Source of the DNA: Sphaerisporangium rubeum
GTDB lineage: Bacteria; Actinomycetota; Actinomycetes; Streptosporangiales; Streptosporangiaceae
Reading direction: 5' to 3'
Length of the DNA stretch: 64,000 nt
Assembly: GCF_014207705.1 (NCBI RefSeq)
Contig: NZ_JACHIU010000001.1
Location: 1,116,001-1,180,000 of the forward strand
The notes below the pieces were generated by a model that was not told where the DNA came from, made no database searches, and was given only the letters and a program-made list of their open reading frames with translations. Shown here in pieces: positions 50,558 through 59,337 of the stretch (position 1 is the stretch's first letter; the number at the start of each line of letters is the position of its first letter). The translations under genes and the position numbers were made by a program.

Positions 50558-53425
50558 TCACACCAGCAAGGACGACCGGTGCGCCGCCGCCGCGGCCTCA
50601 CCGCGGGTGGCGACCCCGAGCTTGGCGAGGATGTTGGAGACGTGCACGCTGACCGTCTTGACGGAGATGAACAGCTCGGCGGCGATCTCACGGTTGGACC
50701 GGCCGAGTGCCACCAGCCGCAGCACCTCACGCTCACGCGGCGTGAGCTCGGCGGCAGGAGCGGTGTCCCCGGTGAGCGAGGCGCCGACGCGCCGGCACAG
50801 GGCCTCGATCTCGCCGAGCAGCGGCCCGGCGCCGAGCGCGACGGCGAGCGGGTGCGCGGCGCGCAACCGGCTCGCCGCGCCGTCTCGGTCGCCGGCGCGG
50901 GCCGACGCGGCGGCGGCCAGGAACAGTGAGCGGGCCCTCGGGTGCGGCCGGCCGAGGTGGCGCCACACCTCGGCGGCGCCGTCGAAGTCGCCGAGAACCA
51001 TCAGCCGGTACGCCTCGGCGACCGGCCCGCTGATCGTCATGGTGCCGGCCAGCTCCTTGGCCGTGGCCAGCAGCGCGCCGGCGCGCTCGGGGTCGGCCGC
51101 CGCCGCGCTCTCGTACACCACGCGGCTCTGCGCGAGCGCGCGCCAGCCCAGCATCGGCTTGCTCGACCAGCCGAGCATCGGCCGGTCAGGCGCCGCGCCG
51201 GGGGACGACAGCAGCTCCTCGGCCGCCGAGAGCGCCTCAAGCGGCGCACCGCACAGCAGGTGGTGCTCGACCCGCAGCCGGATGCCGGCCACCCACTCCT
51301 GCGCGAAGTACTTGGAATCGGCGTGCGGCTCCGCGGTCTCGGCGATGATCTGCCGCAGCAGCTCGGTCTCGCCGCGGCCCGCGGCGACGTCGCCGCGCAC
51401 CCGCAGCAAATGGCCCCGGATGCGGGGCACCGGTTCCATGGCCAGGGCCTGCTCGATGATCTCGATGACCTCGTCCCAGCGGCCGAGCGCCTCCAGCGAC
51501 TCGGCCCTGTTGTTGGCGAGGAACGAGCCGGACGTGCGGTAGCGGCCGTAGGTGCGGGCCATCGCCTCGCCGTTCAGCGCGAGCGCCACGGCCTCCTCGG
51601 ACCGGCCGAGGTTGGTCAGGCCGTCGACGTTGTTGGCGACGGCGCGCAGCACGATGCGCGGCGAGGAGAGCCTGGTGCCGATCTCGATGGCCCGCTCGTT
51701 GGTGCGCATCGCGGTCTCCAGGTCACCGCCGAGGGAGTGGCCGAGGGCCAGGTTGGTGAGCAGCTCCGCCTCGCGCGGCTCGTCGCCGACCTCGCGCGCG
51801 ATGCGCAGCGCCTCGGTGGTGAGCGCGCTGCCTTCGACGAGCTCGTTGATGAACATCAGATACGAGCCGAGCCGGGTCAGCACGTGCGCGCGGGCCGCGC
51901 TCGGCTTCGCCGCGAGACGCTCGGCGTACCGCAGGTCGTCGAGCGCGCCTGGTTTGCCTTTGTCGGACTTGAACTGGCTGCGCCGCACCATCAGCCGGGC
52001 CACCCGCTCGGGCTCGGCGGTCTCGTCCAGGTCCGCGAGCGCGGCTTTGACGAACCTGAGGCCGAGGTCGGGGTCGCCGGTGACGGCCGCGGCCTCCGCG
52101 GCCTGCTCGAGGACGGCGATGTGGGTCACGCCGATGCGCTCGGCGGCGTCCGGCACGTGGTTCCACAGCGACAGCACCCGCTCGAGGAGCTGGATCTGCT
52201 CGGTGTAGGCGAACGCGTTGGCGGCCTTGGCGGCGGCCTCCCAGGCGGAGATCAGGGCCCACAGGTGGTCGCGCGCGGCGTGCCAGTGGTGCGCGATCTC
52301 GATGGCGGCCCTGCCGGGTGGCACGAGGGTGCGGTCGCGCTCGATCTCTTCGGCGAAACGCGCGTGGACCCGGTTGTGCTCGCCGGGGAGTAATTCCTCG
52401 TGGACGGCCTCGCGGATGAGCGCGTGGCGGAAGACGTAGGCGCGGCCGTCGACCTGGATGACGTTGCCGGCGATGGCGGGCCGCAGCCCGTCCTCGACCT
52501 CGATGTCCGACATGCCGGTCACGGCGGCCAGCAGTGTGTGCCGGACGCGGTTTCCCCCGGCCGCCGCGACGCGCAGCAGGCGCTGGGTCTCCTCAGGCAG
52601 CCGCTCCACGGTGCCGATGATCAGGTCGTGCAGCGAGCCCGGCACGCTGCTCTCGACGCCGTTCTCCAGCAGCGCCTCGACGAACAAGGGGATGCCTTCG
52701 CTGCGCTCGTGGACCCTGCGGACCAGCGCGGGCTCGGGCTCGTCGCCGAGGATGCCGGCCATCTGGCCCGCGACCTCGCCGAGCGAGAGCCGCGGCAGGT
52801 CGATGCGGACCACGCCGCTCACCCGGCCGAGCTCGGCGAGCACCGGCCGCAGCGGGTGCTGGCGGTGCAGCTCGTCGGAGCGGTACGTGATGATCATGAG
52901 CACCGGCGCGGTGCGCAGGTTGCGGCTGAGGAAGGCGATGAGGTCGCGGGTGGAGCGGTCGGCCCAGTGGACGTCCTCGATGACGAGGATCACCGAGCGC
53001 CGTTCCGCGAGCCGTTCGAGCAACGTGAGGAACTGCTCGAACAGCCGTGCTCTGCCGGTCTCGGTCTCCTTGTCGCCGCTCGGCTCGCCGAACTCCGGCA
53101 GCAGCCGCGCGAGGTCGCGTGCCGCGCCGTCCGGCAGCAGCGCGGCGACCTCCGAGGCCCCCATCTCGCGCACGAGCTGGCGCAGCGCCGCGGTGAACGG
53201 CGCGTAGGCCAGGCCCATGCTGGACAGCTCGACGCAGCCACCGACGAGCACGTGTGCCCCCGCGTACGCGGCCTCCTCGGTGAACCGGCTGACCAGGCGT
53301 GTCTTGCCGCCACCCGCCTCGCCGCCGAGCAGCACGGCGGACGCCGCCTGTTTGCGGGCCTGCTCGAACGCGTCGGCGAGGGTCTCGAGCTCCGCTTTCC
53401 GTCCGACGAAGACGGGACTCACCAT
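50558..53425 (-). CDS. LAL-type LuxR regulator with AAA ATPase
   Basis: 955 aa from the ATG at 53425 (53449 and 53437 are possible). Walker A is GGEAGGGKT (about 34-42), Walker B VILVIEDVHWAD (about 125-135), then a long TPR-like helical middle. The C-terminal LuxR HTH reads LTPREREVLRLVALG then SNREIAAELFISVKTVSVHV. Large ATPase-LuxR proteins act as pathway-specific or global activators. It lies upstream of the Mn riboswitch on the same strand. Its target is unknown. Confidence 0.92.
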   Translation of the reverse strand: MVSPVFVGRKAELETLADAFEQARKQAASAVLLGGEAGGGKTRLVSRFTEEAAYAGAHVLVGGCVELSSMGLAYAPFTAALRQLVREMGASEVAALLPDGAARDLARLLPEFGEPSGDKETETGRARLFEQFLTLLERLAERRSVILVIEDVHWADRSTRDLIAFLSRNLRTAPVLMIITYRSDELHRQHPLRPVLAELGRVSGVVRIDLPRLSLGEVAGQMAGILGDEPEPALVRRVHERSEGIPLFVEALLENGVESSVPGSLHDLIIGTVERLPEETQRLLRVAAAGGNRVRHTLLAAVTGMSDIEVEDGLRPAIAGNVIQVDGRAYVFRHALIREAVHEELLPGEHNRVHARFAEEIERDRTLVPPGRAAIEIAHHWHAARDHLWALISAWEAAAKAANAFAYTEQIQLLERVLSLWNHVPDAAERIGVTHIAVLEQAAEAAAVTGDPDLGLRFVKAALADLDETAEPERVARLMVRRSQFKSDKGKPGALDDLRYAERLAAKPSAARAHVLTRLGSYLMFINELVEGSALTTEALRIAREVGDEPREAELLTNLALGHSLGGDLETAMRTNERAIEIGTRLSSPRIVLRAVANNVDGLTNLGRSEEAVALALNGEAMARTYGRYRTSGSFLANNRAESLEALGRWDEVIEIIEQALAMEPVPRIRGHLLRVRGDVAAGRGETELLRQIIAETAEPHADSKYFAQEWVAGIRLRVEHHLLCGAPLEALSAAEELLSSPGAAPDRPMLGWSSKPMLGWRALAQSRVVYESAAAADPERAGALLATAKELAGTMTISGPVAEAYRLMVLGDFDGAAEVWRHLGRPHPRARSLFLAAAASARAGDRDGAASRLRAAHPLAVALGAGPLLGEIEALCRRVGASLTGDTAPAAELTPREREVLRLVALGRSNREIAAELFISVKTVSVHVSNILAKLGVATRGEAAAAAHRSSLLV

Positions 53426-53614
53426 CCGGCCCACCATGGCTGAAAGCATCGCACGCGCGACCGACAGGTTCCTTTGATTTAGTCCTCGCTAAAGGCAGGT
53501 ACGGATCGGGTCACGGGGGGTGCGAGGCCCGGCCGGGAGGGAGGCTCCGGCCGGGCTTCGACGGGGTCTGTCTCCGGTGGGGCCGCGTCGCGCGCGGGCC
53601 CCGGGTGCGGGGGG

Positions 53615-53791
53615 TCACGACGTGCGCAGCTTGCCGAAGGCGGCGCGCAGCCCGCGCGCGGAGCCGGACGCCTTGCCGTCCCTGGCGGTCTTGCCCTTGG
53701 CGGCCTCGCGAGCCCTGCGGTCGTCCGCAGCCTGCTTGTGCAGCTCCGCCACCTTGGTGTTGATCAGTTCGTAGTGCAGTTCGGGAGCCAT
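53615..53791 (-). CDS. Small basic helical protein (58 aa)
   Basis: MAPELHYELINTKVAELHKQ, then AADDRRAREAAKGKTARDGK and ASGSARGLRAAFGKLRTS. The ATG at 53791 has AAGGAG 8 bases upstream, and no longer gene covers it. Highly helical and basic; resembles small actinobacterial conserved proteins of unknown role. It is divergent from deoC with a 14-bp palindrome between. Confidence 0.65.
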   Translation of the reverse strand: MAPELHYELINTKVAELHKQAADDRRAREAAKGKTARDGKASGSARGLRAAFGKLRTS

Positions 53792-53891
53792 CTCGGCGTC
53801 TCCTTGGATGTCGTCCTTCTCTTACATCTCAAGGTTCGGTCTAAGGCCCACCCCGCCACATCGGGCGGATGCCTTATATCCCGCCGCGCAA

Positions 53892-53905
53892 GGGTCCTAG
53901 GACCC
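53892..53905. promoter_or_regulatory. 14-bp perfect palindrome upstream of deoC
   Basis: GGGTCCTAGGACCC in the 218-base divergent region between the 58-aa gene and deoC. Candidate operator; no regulator is identifiable from the window. Confidence 0.4.
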
Positions 53906-54009
53906 CGAGCGACCCCGTAAGCCGCCTTAGGCGCCGACAGGACACCGGTGACGTCCCAGGTCAGCGGCACCGGTTTGGAACTATCAGGCCGGTCGGCGAT
54001 GCTGGTGAG

Positions 54010-54972
54010 GTGTCAACACCGACGACTTCGCTCACGGAGGTCGCGTCGTCCGGCGCCACCCTGCGGGCCTTCCTCCATGGACTGCCCGGCGTGGACCGTG
54101 TCGGCGCCGATCAACGCGCCGCGACGCTGGGCACCCGCTCCATCAAGACCACCGCCAAGGCCAAGGCCATCGATCTCGCCATATCCATGGTCGACCTCAC
54201 CACCCTGGAAGGCGCCGACACCCCCGGCAAGGTGCGCGCGATGTGCGCCAAGGCCGTACGGCCCGACCCCGCCGACGCCTCGGTGCCGAAGGTCGCCGCC
54301 GTCTGCGTCTACCCCGACCTCGTGCCGCACGCCGTCGAGGCGCTGCGCGGCACCGGAGTGCGGGTGGCGAGCGTCGCCACCGGCTTCCCGAGCGGCCGCA
54401 CGTCCCTGGCCGTCAAGGTCGACGACACCGCGCTCGCCGTCGCGTCCGGCGCCGACGAGATCGACATGGTGATCGACCGCGGCGCGTTCCTCGCCGGCGA
54501 CTACCTCACCGTGTACGAGCAGATCGTCGCGGTGAAGGCCGCGTGCGCGCGCAAGGACGGCGAGGACGCGCACCTGAAGGTCATCCTGGAGACCGGCGAG
54601 CTCGTCACCTACGACAACGTGCGCCGCGCCTCGTGGCTCGCCATGGTCGCGGGAGCCGACTTCATCAAGACCTCCACCGGCAAGGTGGCCCCCGCGGCGA
54701 CCCTCCCGGTGACGCTGGTGATGCTGGAGGCGGTGCGCGACTTCCGCGACCGCACCGGCCGCATGGTCGGGGTGAAGCCCGCCGGCGGCATCCGCACCAC
54801 CAAGGACGCCATAAAGAACCTGGTGCTCGTCAACGAGACCGCCGGCCCCGACTGGCTGACCGCCGAGTGGTTCCGCCTCGGCGCCTCCAGCCTGCTGAAC
54901 GATCTGCTGATGCAGCGCACGAAGCTGACCACCGGCCACTACGCCGGCCCCGACTACTTCACCCTGGACTGA
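54010..54972 (+). CDS. deoC: Deoxyribose-phosphate aldolase
   Basis: 320 aa. Schiff-base Lys in DFIKTSTGK (about residue 220) and the second Lys in VGVKPAGGIRT (about 256); DEIDMVIDRGAFLAGDY with catalytic-relay Asp. It splits 2-deoxyribose-5-phosphate to acetaldehyde and glyceraldehyde-3-phosphate. The GTG at 54010 is chosen for its conserved-length N-terminus; the ribosome site is weak. Followed by two aldehyde dehydrogenase genes, which could oxidise acetaldehyde. Confidence 0.95.
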   Translation: MSTPTTSLTEVASSGATLRAFLHGLPGVDRVGADQRAATLGTRSIKTTAKAKAIDLAISMVDLTTLEGADTPGKVRAMCAKAVRPDPADASVPKVAAVCVYPDLVPHAVEALRGTGVRVASVATGFPSGRTSLAVKVDDTALAVASGADEIDMVIDRGAFLAGDYLTVYEQIVAVKAACARKDGEDAHLKVILETGELVTYDNVRRASWLAMVAGADFIKTSTGKVAPAATLPVTLVMLEAVRDFRDRTGRMVGVKPAGGIRTTKDAIKNLVLVNETAGPDWLTAEWFRLGASSLLNDLLMQRTKLTTGHYAGPDYFTLD

Positions 54973-54980
54973 GGACACCG

Positions 54981-56420
54981 ATGTCCGACATCTTCGAATA
55001 CGCACCCGCGCCTGAGTCCCGGGACGTCGTCGACATCCGGCCGTCCTACGGGCTGTTCGTGAACGGCGAGTGGATCGACTCGCTCGGCGACGAGCGCCAC
55101 AAGACCCTCAACCCGGCCACCGAGGAGGCCCTGGCCGAGTTCTCCTACGCCACCCCCGCCGACGTCGACCGCGCCGTCGACGCCGCGCGCAAGGCGTACG
55201 ACTCGGTGTGGGGCCGCATGCCGGGCCGCGAGCGCGCCAAGTACCTGTTCCGCATCGCGCGGATCGTCCAGGAGCGCGCACGCGAGCTGGCCGTGCTGGA
55301 GTCGCTGGACAACGGCAAGCCGATCCGCGAGTCACGCGACGTCGACCTGCCGCTGGTCGCCGCGCACTTCTTCTACTACGCCGGGTGGGCCGACAAGCTG
55401 CGGCACGCCGGCCTCGGCGAGGACCCGCGACCTCTCGGCGTGGCCGCGCAGATCATCCCGTGGAACTTCCCGCTGCTCATGCTGGCCTGGAAGATCGCAC
55501 CGGCGCTGGCCTGCGGCAACACGGTCGTGCTCAAGCCGGCCGAGACCACGCCGCTGACCGCGCTCGCGTTCGCCGAGATCTGCCGCCAGGCCGACCTGCC
55601 GCCGGGTGTCGTCAACATCGTCACCGGCGCCGGCGAGACCGGCCAGGCCCTCGCCGGACACGAGGGGGTCGACAAGGTCGCGTTCACCGGTTCCACCGAG
55701 GTGGGCCGCCTGATCGCGCGGTCGGTCGCCGGCACGCGCAAGAAGCTCACGCTGGAGCTCGGCGGCAAGGCCGCCAACATCGTGTTCGACGACGCCGCGC
55801 TCGACCAGGCCGTCGAAGGCATCGTGAACGGCATCTTCTTCAACCAGGGCCACGTCTGCTGCGCCGGGTCGCGCCTGCTGGTGCAGGAGTCGGTGGAGGA
55901 CGAGCTGCTGGCGGCGCTCAAGCGGCGGCTGGCCACGCTGCGGCTCGGCGACCCGCTCGACAAGAACACCGACATCGGCGCGGTCAACTCCGCCGCGCAG
56001 CTCGACCGCATCCGCGAGCTCAGCGACGCGGGGGAGGCCGAAGGCGCGCAGCGCTGGTCGCCGCCGTGCGCGCTCCCCGACAAGGGGTTCTGGTTCCCGC
56101 CGACGCTGTTCACCGGGGTCGCGCAGTCCCATCGCATCGCGCGGGAGGAGATCTTCGGCCCGGTGCTGTCGGTGCTGACCTTCCGCACCCCCGCCGAGGC
56201 CGTGGAGAAGGCCAACAACACGCCGTACGGCCTGTCGGCCGGTGTGTGGACCGAGAAGGGCTCGCGCATCCTGTGGATGGCCGACCGGCTGCGTGCCGGG
56301 GTGGTGTGGGCCAACACCTTCAACAAGTTCGACCCGACGTCGCCGTTCGGCGGCTACAAGGAGTCCGGCTACGGCCGTGAGGGTGGCCGCCATGGACTGG
56401 AGGCGTATCTCGATGTCTGA
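54981..56420 (+). CDS. Aldehyde dehydrogenase
   Basis: 479 aa. NAD-binding VAFTGSTEVGR, the Glu in LELGGKAANIV, the catalytic Cys in HVCCAGSR and the closing FGGYKESGYGREGG are all present, so it should be active. It begins 8 bases after deoC and probably oxidises the acetaldehyde released by it. Confidence 0.95.
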   Translation: MSDIFEYAPAPESRDVVDIRPSYGLFVNGEWIDSLGDERHKTLNPATEEALAEFSYATPADVDRAVDAARKAYDSVWGRMPGRERAKYLFRIARIVQERARELAVLESLDNGKPIRESRDVDLPLVAAHFFYYAGWADKLRHAGLGEDPRPLGVAAQIIPWNFPLLMLAWKIAPALACGNTVVLKPAETTPLTALAFAEICRQADLPPGVVNIVTGAGETGQALAGHEGVDKVAFTGSTEVGRLIARSVAGTRKKLTLELGGKAANIVFDDAALDQAVEGIVNGIFFNQGHVCCAGSRLLVQESVEDELLAALKRRLATLRLGDPLDKNTDIGAVNSAAQLDRIRELSDAGEAEGAQRWSPPCALPDKGFWFPPTLFTGVAQSHRIAREEIFGPVLSVLTFRTPAEAVEKANNTPYGLSAGVWTEKGSRILWMADRLRAGVVWANTFNKFDPTSPFGGYKESGYGREGGRHGLEAYLDV

Positions 56421-56617
56421 TCTGAGCCGCCACCGGGACCACGGCGCACGGCGTCCCCGGTGGACACGGACGGCACGAGGGAGGGCCTGGCTGCGGGCCG
56501 GACGCGCGGCGGCCGGGTCCCGCCGCGGCTGGTTCGCGCACCGTTGCGGGGTGAGCCGGTGCCGTCAGGTCGCCGAGCCGACCCGGCTGTCCACGGAGGA
56601 GACGACCTGGAGAAGCG

Positions 56618-57490
56618 ATGACTGAGCCCGGCCGCCTGGCCGTACGCAAGACGTACAAGCTGTACATCGGCGGGGCCTTCCCGCGTTCCGAGAGCGGAAG
56701 GTCCTACGCCGTGACCTCCTCCAAGGGTGACTTCCTCGCCAACGCGGCGAAGGCGTCACGCAAGGACGCGCGTGACGCGGTGGTCGCGGCACGCAAGGCG
56801 TTCCCCGGCTGGTCCGGCGCCACGGCGTACAACCGCGGCCAGATCCTGTACCGGATCGCCGAGATGCTGGAGGGCCGCCGCGCGCAGTTCGCCGCCGAGG
56901 TCGCCGACGCCGACGGCGTGTCGGTCAAGCGTGCCGGTGAGCTGGTGGACGCGGCCGTGGACCGGCTGGTCTGGTACGCGGGCTGGTCCGACAAGATCGG
57001 CGCGGTGCGCGGCGCCGCCAACCCGGTCGCCGGTCCGTACTTCAACCTGTCCACCCCCGAGCCGACCGGTGTCGTCGCGGTCGTCGCACCGCCGATGGGC
57101 CCGCTGCTCGGCCTGGTCTCGGTCGTCGCGCCGGTGATCGTCACCGGCAACACGTGTGTGGTGGTGTGCTCCGAACGCGCGCCGCTGCCGGCCATCACGC
57201 TGGCCGAGGTCCTCGCGACCTCCGATCTCCCCGGCGGTGTGGTCAACCTGCTCACCGGCCGCGCCGCGGAGCTGGCCCCGTGGCTGGCGTCCCACATGGA
57301 CGTCAACGCCATCGACCTCACCGGCTGCGACGAGGAGCTCGCCGTGGCCTGCGAGAAGGACGCGGCCGGGAATCTCAAGCGCGTGCTGCGTCCGCCGGCC
57401 GGCAAGATCGACTGGCTGGCCGACCCCGGCGTGGACCGCATGACGGCTTTCCTGGAGACCAAGACCGTCTGGCACCCCATCGGCGTCTGA
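56618..57490 (+). CDS. Half-length aldehyde dehydrogenase-like protein
   Basis: 290 aa. The N-terminal ALDH coenzyme-binding part is present (KLYIGGAFPRSESGRSY, AAYNRGQILYRIAEMLEGR-like, VVAVVAPPMGPLLGL, LPGGVVNLLTGR), but the sequence ends before the catalytic domain: no catalytic Cys and no FGG-closing motif. It ends cleanly at a stop and a strong terminator, and the deoC-ALDH-ALDH order suggests a maintained partner rather than a frameshift. Likely inactive alone; perhaps a regulatory or structural partner of the full enzyme. Confidence 0.75.
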   Translation: MTEPGRLAVRKTYKLYIGGAFPRSESGRSYAVTSSKGDFLANAAKASRKDARDAVVAARKAFPGWSGATAYNRGQILYRIAEMLEGRRAQFAAEVADADGVSVKRAGELVDAAVDRLVWYAGWSDKIGAVRGAANPVAGPYFNLSTPEPTGVVAVVAPPMGPLLGLVSVVAPVIVTGNTCVVVCSERAPLPAITLAEVLATSDLPGGVVNLLTGRAAELAPWLASHMDVNAIDLTGCDEELAVACEKDAAGNLKRVLRPPAGKIDWLADPGVDRMTAFLETKTVWHPIGV

Positions 57491-57497
57491 CGTCCAC

Positions 57498-57535
57498 CGG
57501 CACCCCGGTCCCGCTCCGGCGGGGCCGGGGTGCCG
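57498..57535. terminator. Bidirectional terminator
   Basis: 17-bp arms, CGGCACCCCGGTCCCGC and GCGGGGCCGGGGTGCCG, with one G-T pair and a TCCG loop, between converging ALDH and tetR genes. Confidence 0.9.
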
Positions 57536-58144
57536 TCATTCCAGGTCGAGCTCGCCGGTGAGGTACCGCTGGACGGCGGGCCCGGCGGTCGCGACGACGG
57601 TCTCGGCGGGGAGCAGCGCGAGCGCGTCCACCTTGAGCACGTACCTGACCAGCGCCAGGCCGATGAGGGTGGAGCCGGCCAGGATCGCGCGGGTCTCGGC
57701 GTGGTCGCCGCCGAGGGTCTTGGCGATGGGCCGCAGCACCTCTTCGGTGATGAAGCCGCGCAGGAGCGCGGCGGCGGCCTCCGAGGCGGCCGCGGCGTGC
57801 AGGATGGCGTGCAGCCGGGGGCCGGTCTCGGGGTCCTCCCACAGCGACAGGTAGCGGCGTACCAGGCGCTCGCCGAGACCGTTGCGGTCGCCTTCCACGG
57901 CCTCCGACAGGCGCCGCAGGGGGACGCCGCGGCTGCGCACGGCGGCGTCGAACAGGCCGTCCTTGGTGCCGAAGAAGTGGATGACCAGCGCGGGGTCCAC
58001 TCCGGCCTCGCGTGCCACGCCGCGGACCGTGGTGCTCGTGAACCCCTTGGCGGTGAAGGACTCCATGGCGGCGTCGAGGATGGCCTCCCTGGTCTGTGAC
58101 GTGCCAGGACGTCGTCCGCTCGCCTTGGCGGGCCGCTCGGTCAC
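57536..58144 (-). CDS. TetR-family regulator
   Basis: 202 aa. The HTH is REAILDAAMESFTAKGFTST then TVRGVAREAGVDPALVIHFF, a standard TetR N-terminus; the rest is the ligand-binding helical domain. GTG start with AAGGGAG 6 bases upstream. Divergent from a membrane-protein gene with repeated GTTGA/TCAAC dyads between them, so it likely represses that gene and itself. Confidence 0.93.
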   Translation of the reverse strand: MTERPAKASGRRPGTSQTREAILDAAMESFTAKGFTSTTVRGVAREAGVDPALVIHFFGTKDGLFDAAVRSRGVPLRRLSEAVEGDRNGLGERLVRRYLSLWEDPETGPRLHAILHAAAASEAAAALLRGFITEEVLRPIAKTLGGDHAETRAILAGSTLIGLALVRYVLKVDALALLPAETVVATAGPAVQRYLTGELDLE

Positions 58145-58168
58145 GAAATCTCCCTTCGATCGCCTCTA

Positions 58169-58204
58169 TTCAACCACGTTGAATTCATCTATGTTGAACT
58201 CAAC
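58169..58204. promoter_or_regulatory. Tandem TetR-type operators
   Basis: TTCAAC-CAC-GTTGAA (58169-58183) and GTTGA-AC-TCAAC (58193-58204), between the tetR and membrane-protein starts. The AT-rich dyads contrast with the region and suit TetR binding. Confidence 0.7.
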
Positions 58205-58229
58205 ACTGATGAAGTCAACGGGTGATGAA

Positions 58230-59198
58230 ATGAAGAAGATCATCGGGGCCGTCCTGGCCGCCACCGTCCTCGGCATGCTGTTCGTCGCGTCCTTCCTCGG
58301 CGCGTTCCGCGCACCCGAGCCCCACCACGTCCCCGTCGGAGTCGTCGGCCCGCAGGCGGTCGCCGGCCAGATGGCCGCCGCGCTCACCAAGGCCAGGCCC
58401 GGCGCGTTCGACCTGACCGCCTACCCCACGGCCGCCGCCGCGCGCACCGCGCTCCTCGACCGCGAGGTGGACGGCGTCATCGACCCCGCCGCCGCCAAGC
58501 TCACCGTCGCGAGCGCCGCCGGCCGCACCTCCGCGACCGTCCTCACCACCGTCTTCCAGAACGTCGCCAAGGCCCAGGGGAGAACCCTCACCGTCGAGGA
58601 CGCCGTCCCCCTGCCGGCCGGCGACTCCGGCGGCATCGCCGGCATGTTCTACGCGCTCGCGCTGGTCCTCCCGGCCATCGCCATGGCCGTCATCCTGTCC
58701 CGCGCGGCCCCCGGCCTCACCGCACCGGCACGCGCAGGCGTCCTGCTCGCCGGGGCCGTGACCGCCGCGCTCGGCAACGCCTTCCTCGCCGGCACCGTCC
58801 TCGGCGCGCTCCCCGGCGCGTTCCCCGGTCTCACCCTGGCCTCCGCCGCGATCGTGCTGACCATCGCTCTCGTGGTCGCCGGCCTGCTCCGGGTCGCGGG
58901 TCCCGCAGGCGCCGGCCTCGCGGCGCTGCTGTTCATCCCCATCGGCCTCCCCGCGAGCGGCGGCCCCCTCGGCGCGCACTTCGTCCCCGAGTGGTACGCC
59001 GCCATCGGCGGACTCCTGCCGGTCGGCCCCGGCGGCGACCTCATCCGCAACGTCGTCCACTTCGACGGCGCCGCCGTCACCGGCCCCCTGGCCGTCCTCG
59101 CCTTCTGGGCCGCCGCCGGCGCCGTCCTGCTCACCGTCCCCGGCCGCCGCACCACCCCGGCCCCGGCGCCGGCCCCCGTCGCCGTCCCCGCCGCATGA
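58230..59198 (+). CDS. YhgE/Pip-like or ABC-2-type membrane protein
   Basis: 322 aa. One N-terminal membrane segment with MKKIIGAVLAATVLGMLFVA, a periplasmic-side soluble domain (~residues 35-130, VPVGVVGPQAVAGQMAAAL), then five or six helices. This layout is that of YhgE/Pip and ABC-2 permease-like proteins, which export or handle hydrophobic compounds. A Pro/Ala tail closes it. ATG 58230 with GGTGATGAA before it. Under divergent TetR control; no ATPase partner adjacent. Confidence 0.75.
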   Translation: MKKIIGAVLAATVLGMLFVASFLGAFRAPEPHHVPVGVVGPQAVAGQMAAALTKARPGAFDLTAYPTAAAARTALLDREVDGVIDPAAAKLTVASAAGRTSATVLTTVFQNVAKAQGRTLTVEDAVPLPAGDSGGIAGMFYALALVLPAIAMAVILSRAAPGLTAPARAGVLLAGAVTAALGNAFLAGTVLGALPGAFPGLTLASAAIVLTIALVVAGLLRVAGPAGAGLAALLFIPIGLPASGGPLGAHFVPEWYAAIGGLLPVGPGGDLIRNVVHFDGAAVTGPLAVLAFWAAAGAVLLTVPGRRTTPAPAPAPVAVPAA

Positions 59199-59206
59199 CC
59201 ACCCCC

Positions 59207-59230
59207 GCCGGCGGCCCCCGGGCCGCCGGC
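59207..59230 (+). terminator. Terminator after the YhgE/Pip-like gene
   Basis: 11-bp arms GCCGGCGGCCC and GGGCCGCCGGC with a tight CC/CCCG loop, 8 bases after the stop codon. Confidence 0.75.
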
Positions 59231-59337
59231 ACGACATTGCCGGACTTCGGAAGGTTCAGGGCCGTGAACTGGTTGGGACCAGGTAGTTCTTCACGTGGCT
59301 CGGGGACGTCATGCTCCTCAAGGTTGAGGAGGTGACG

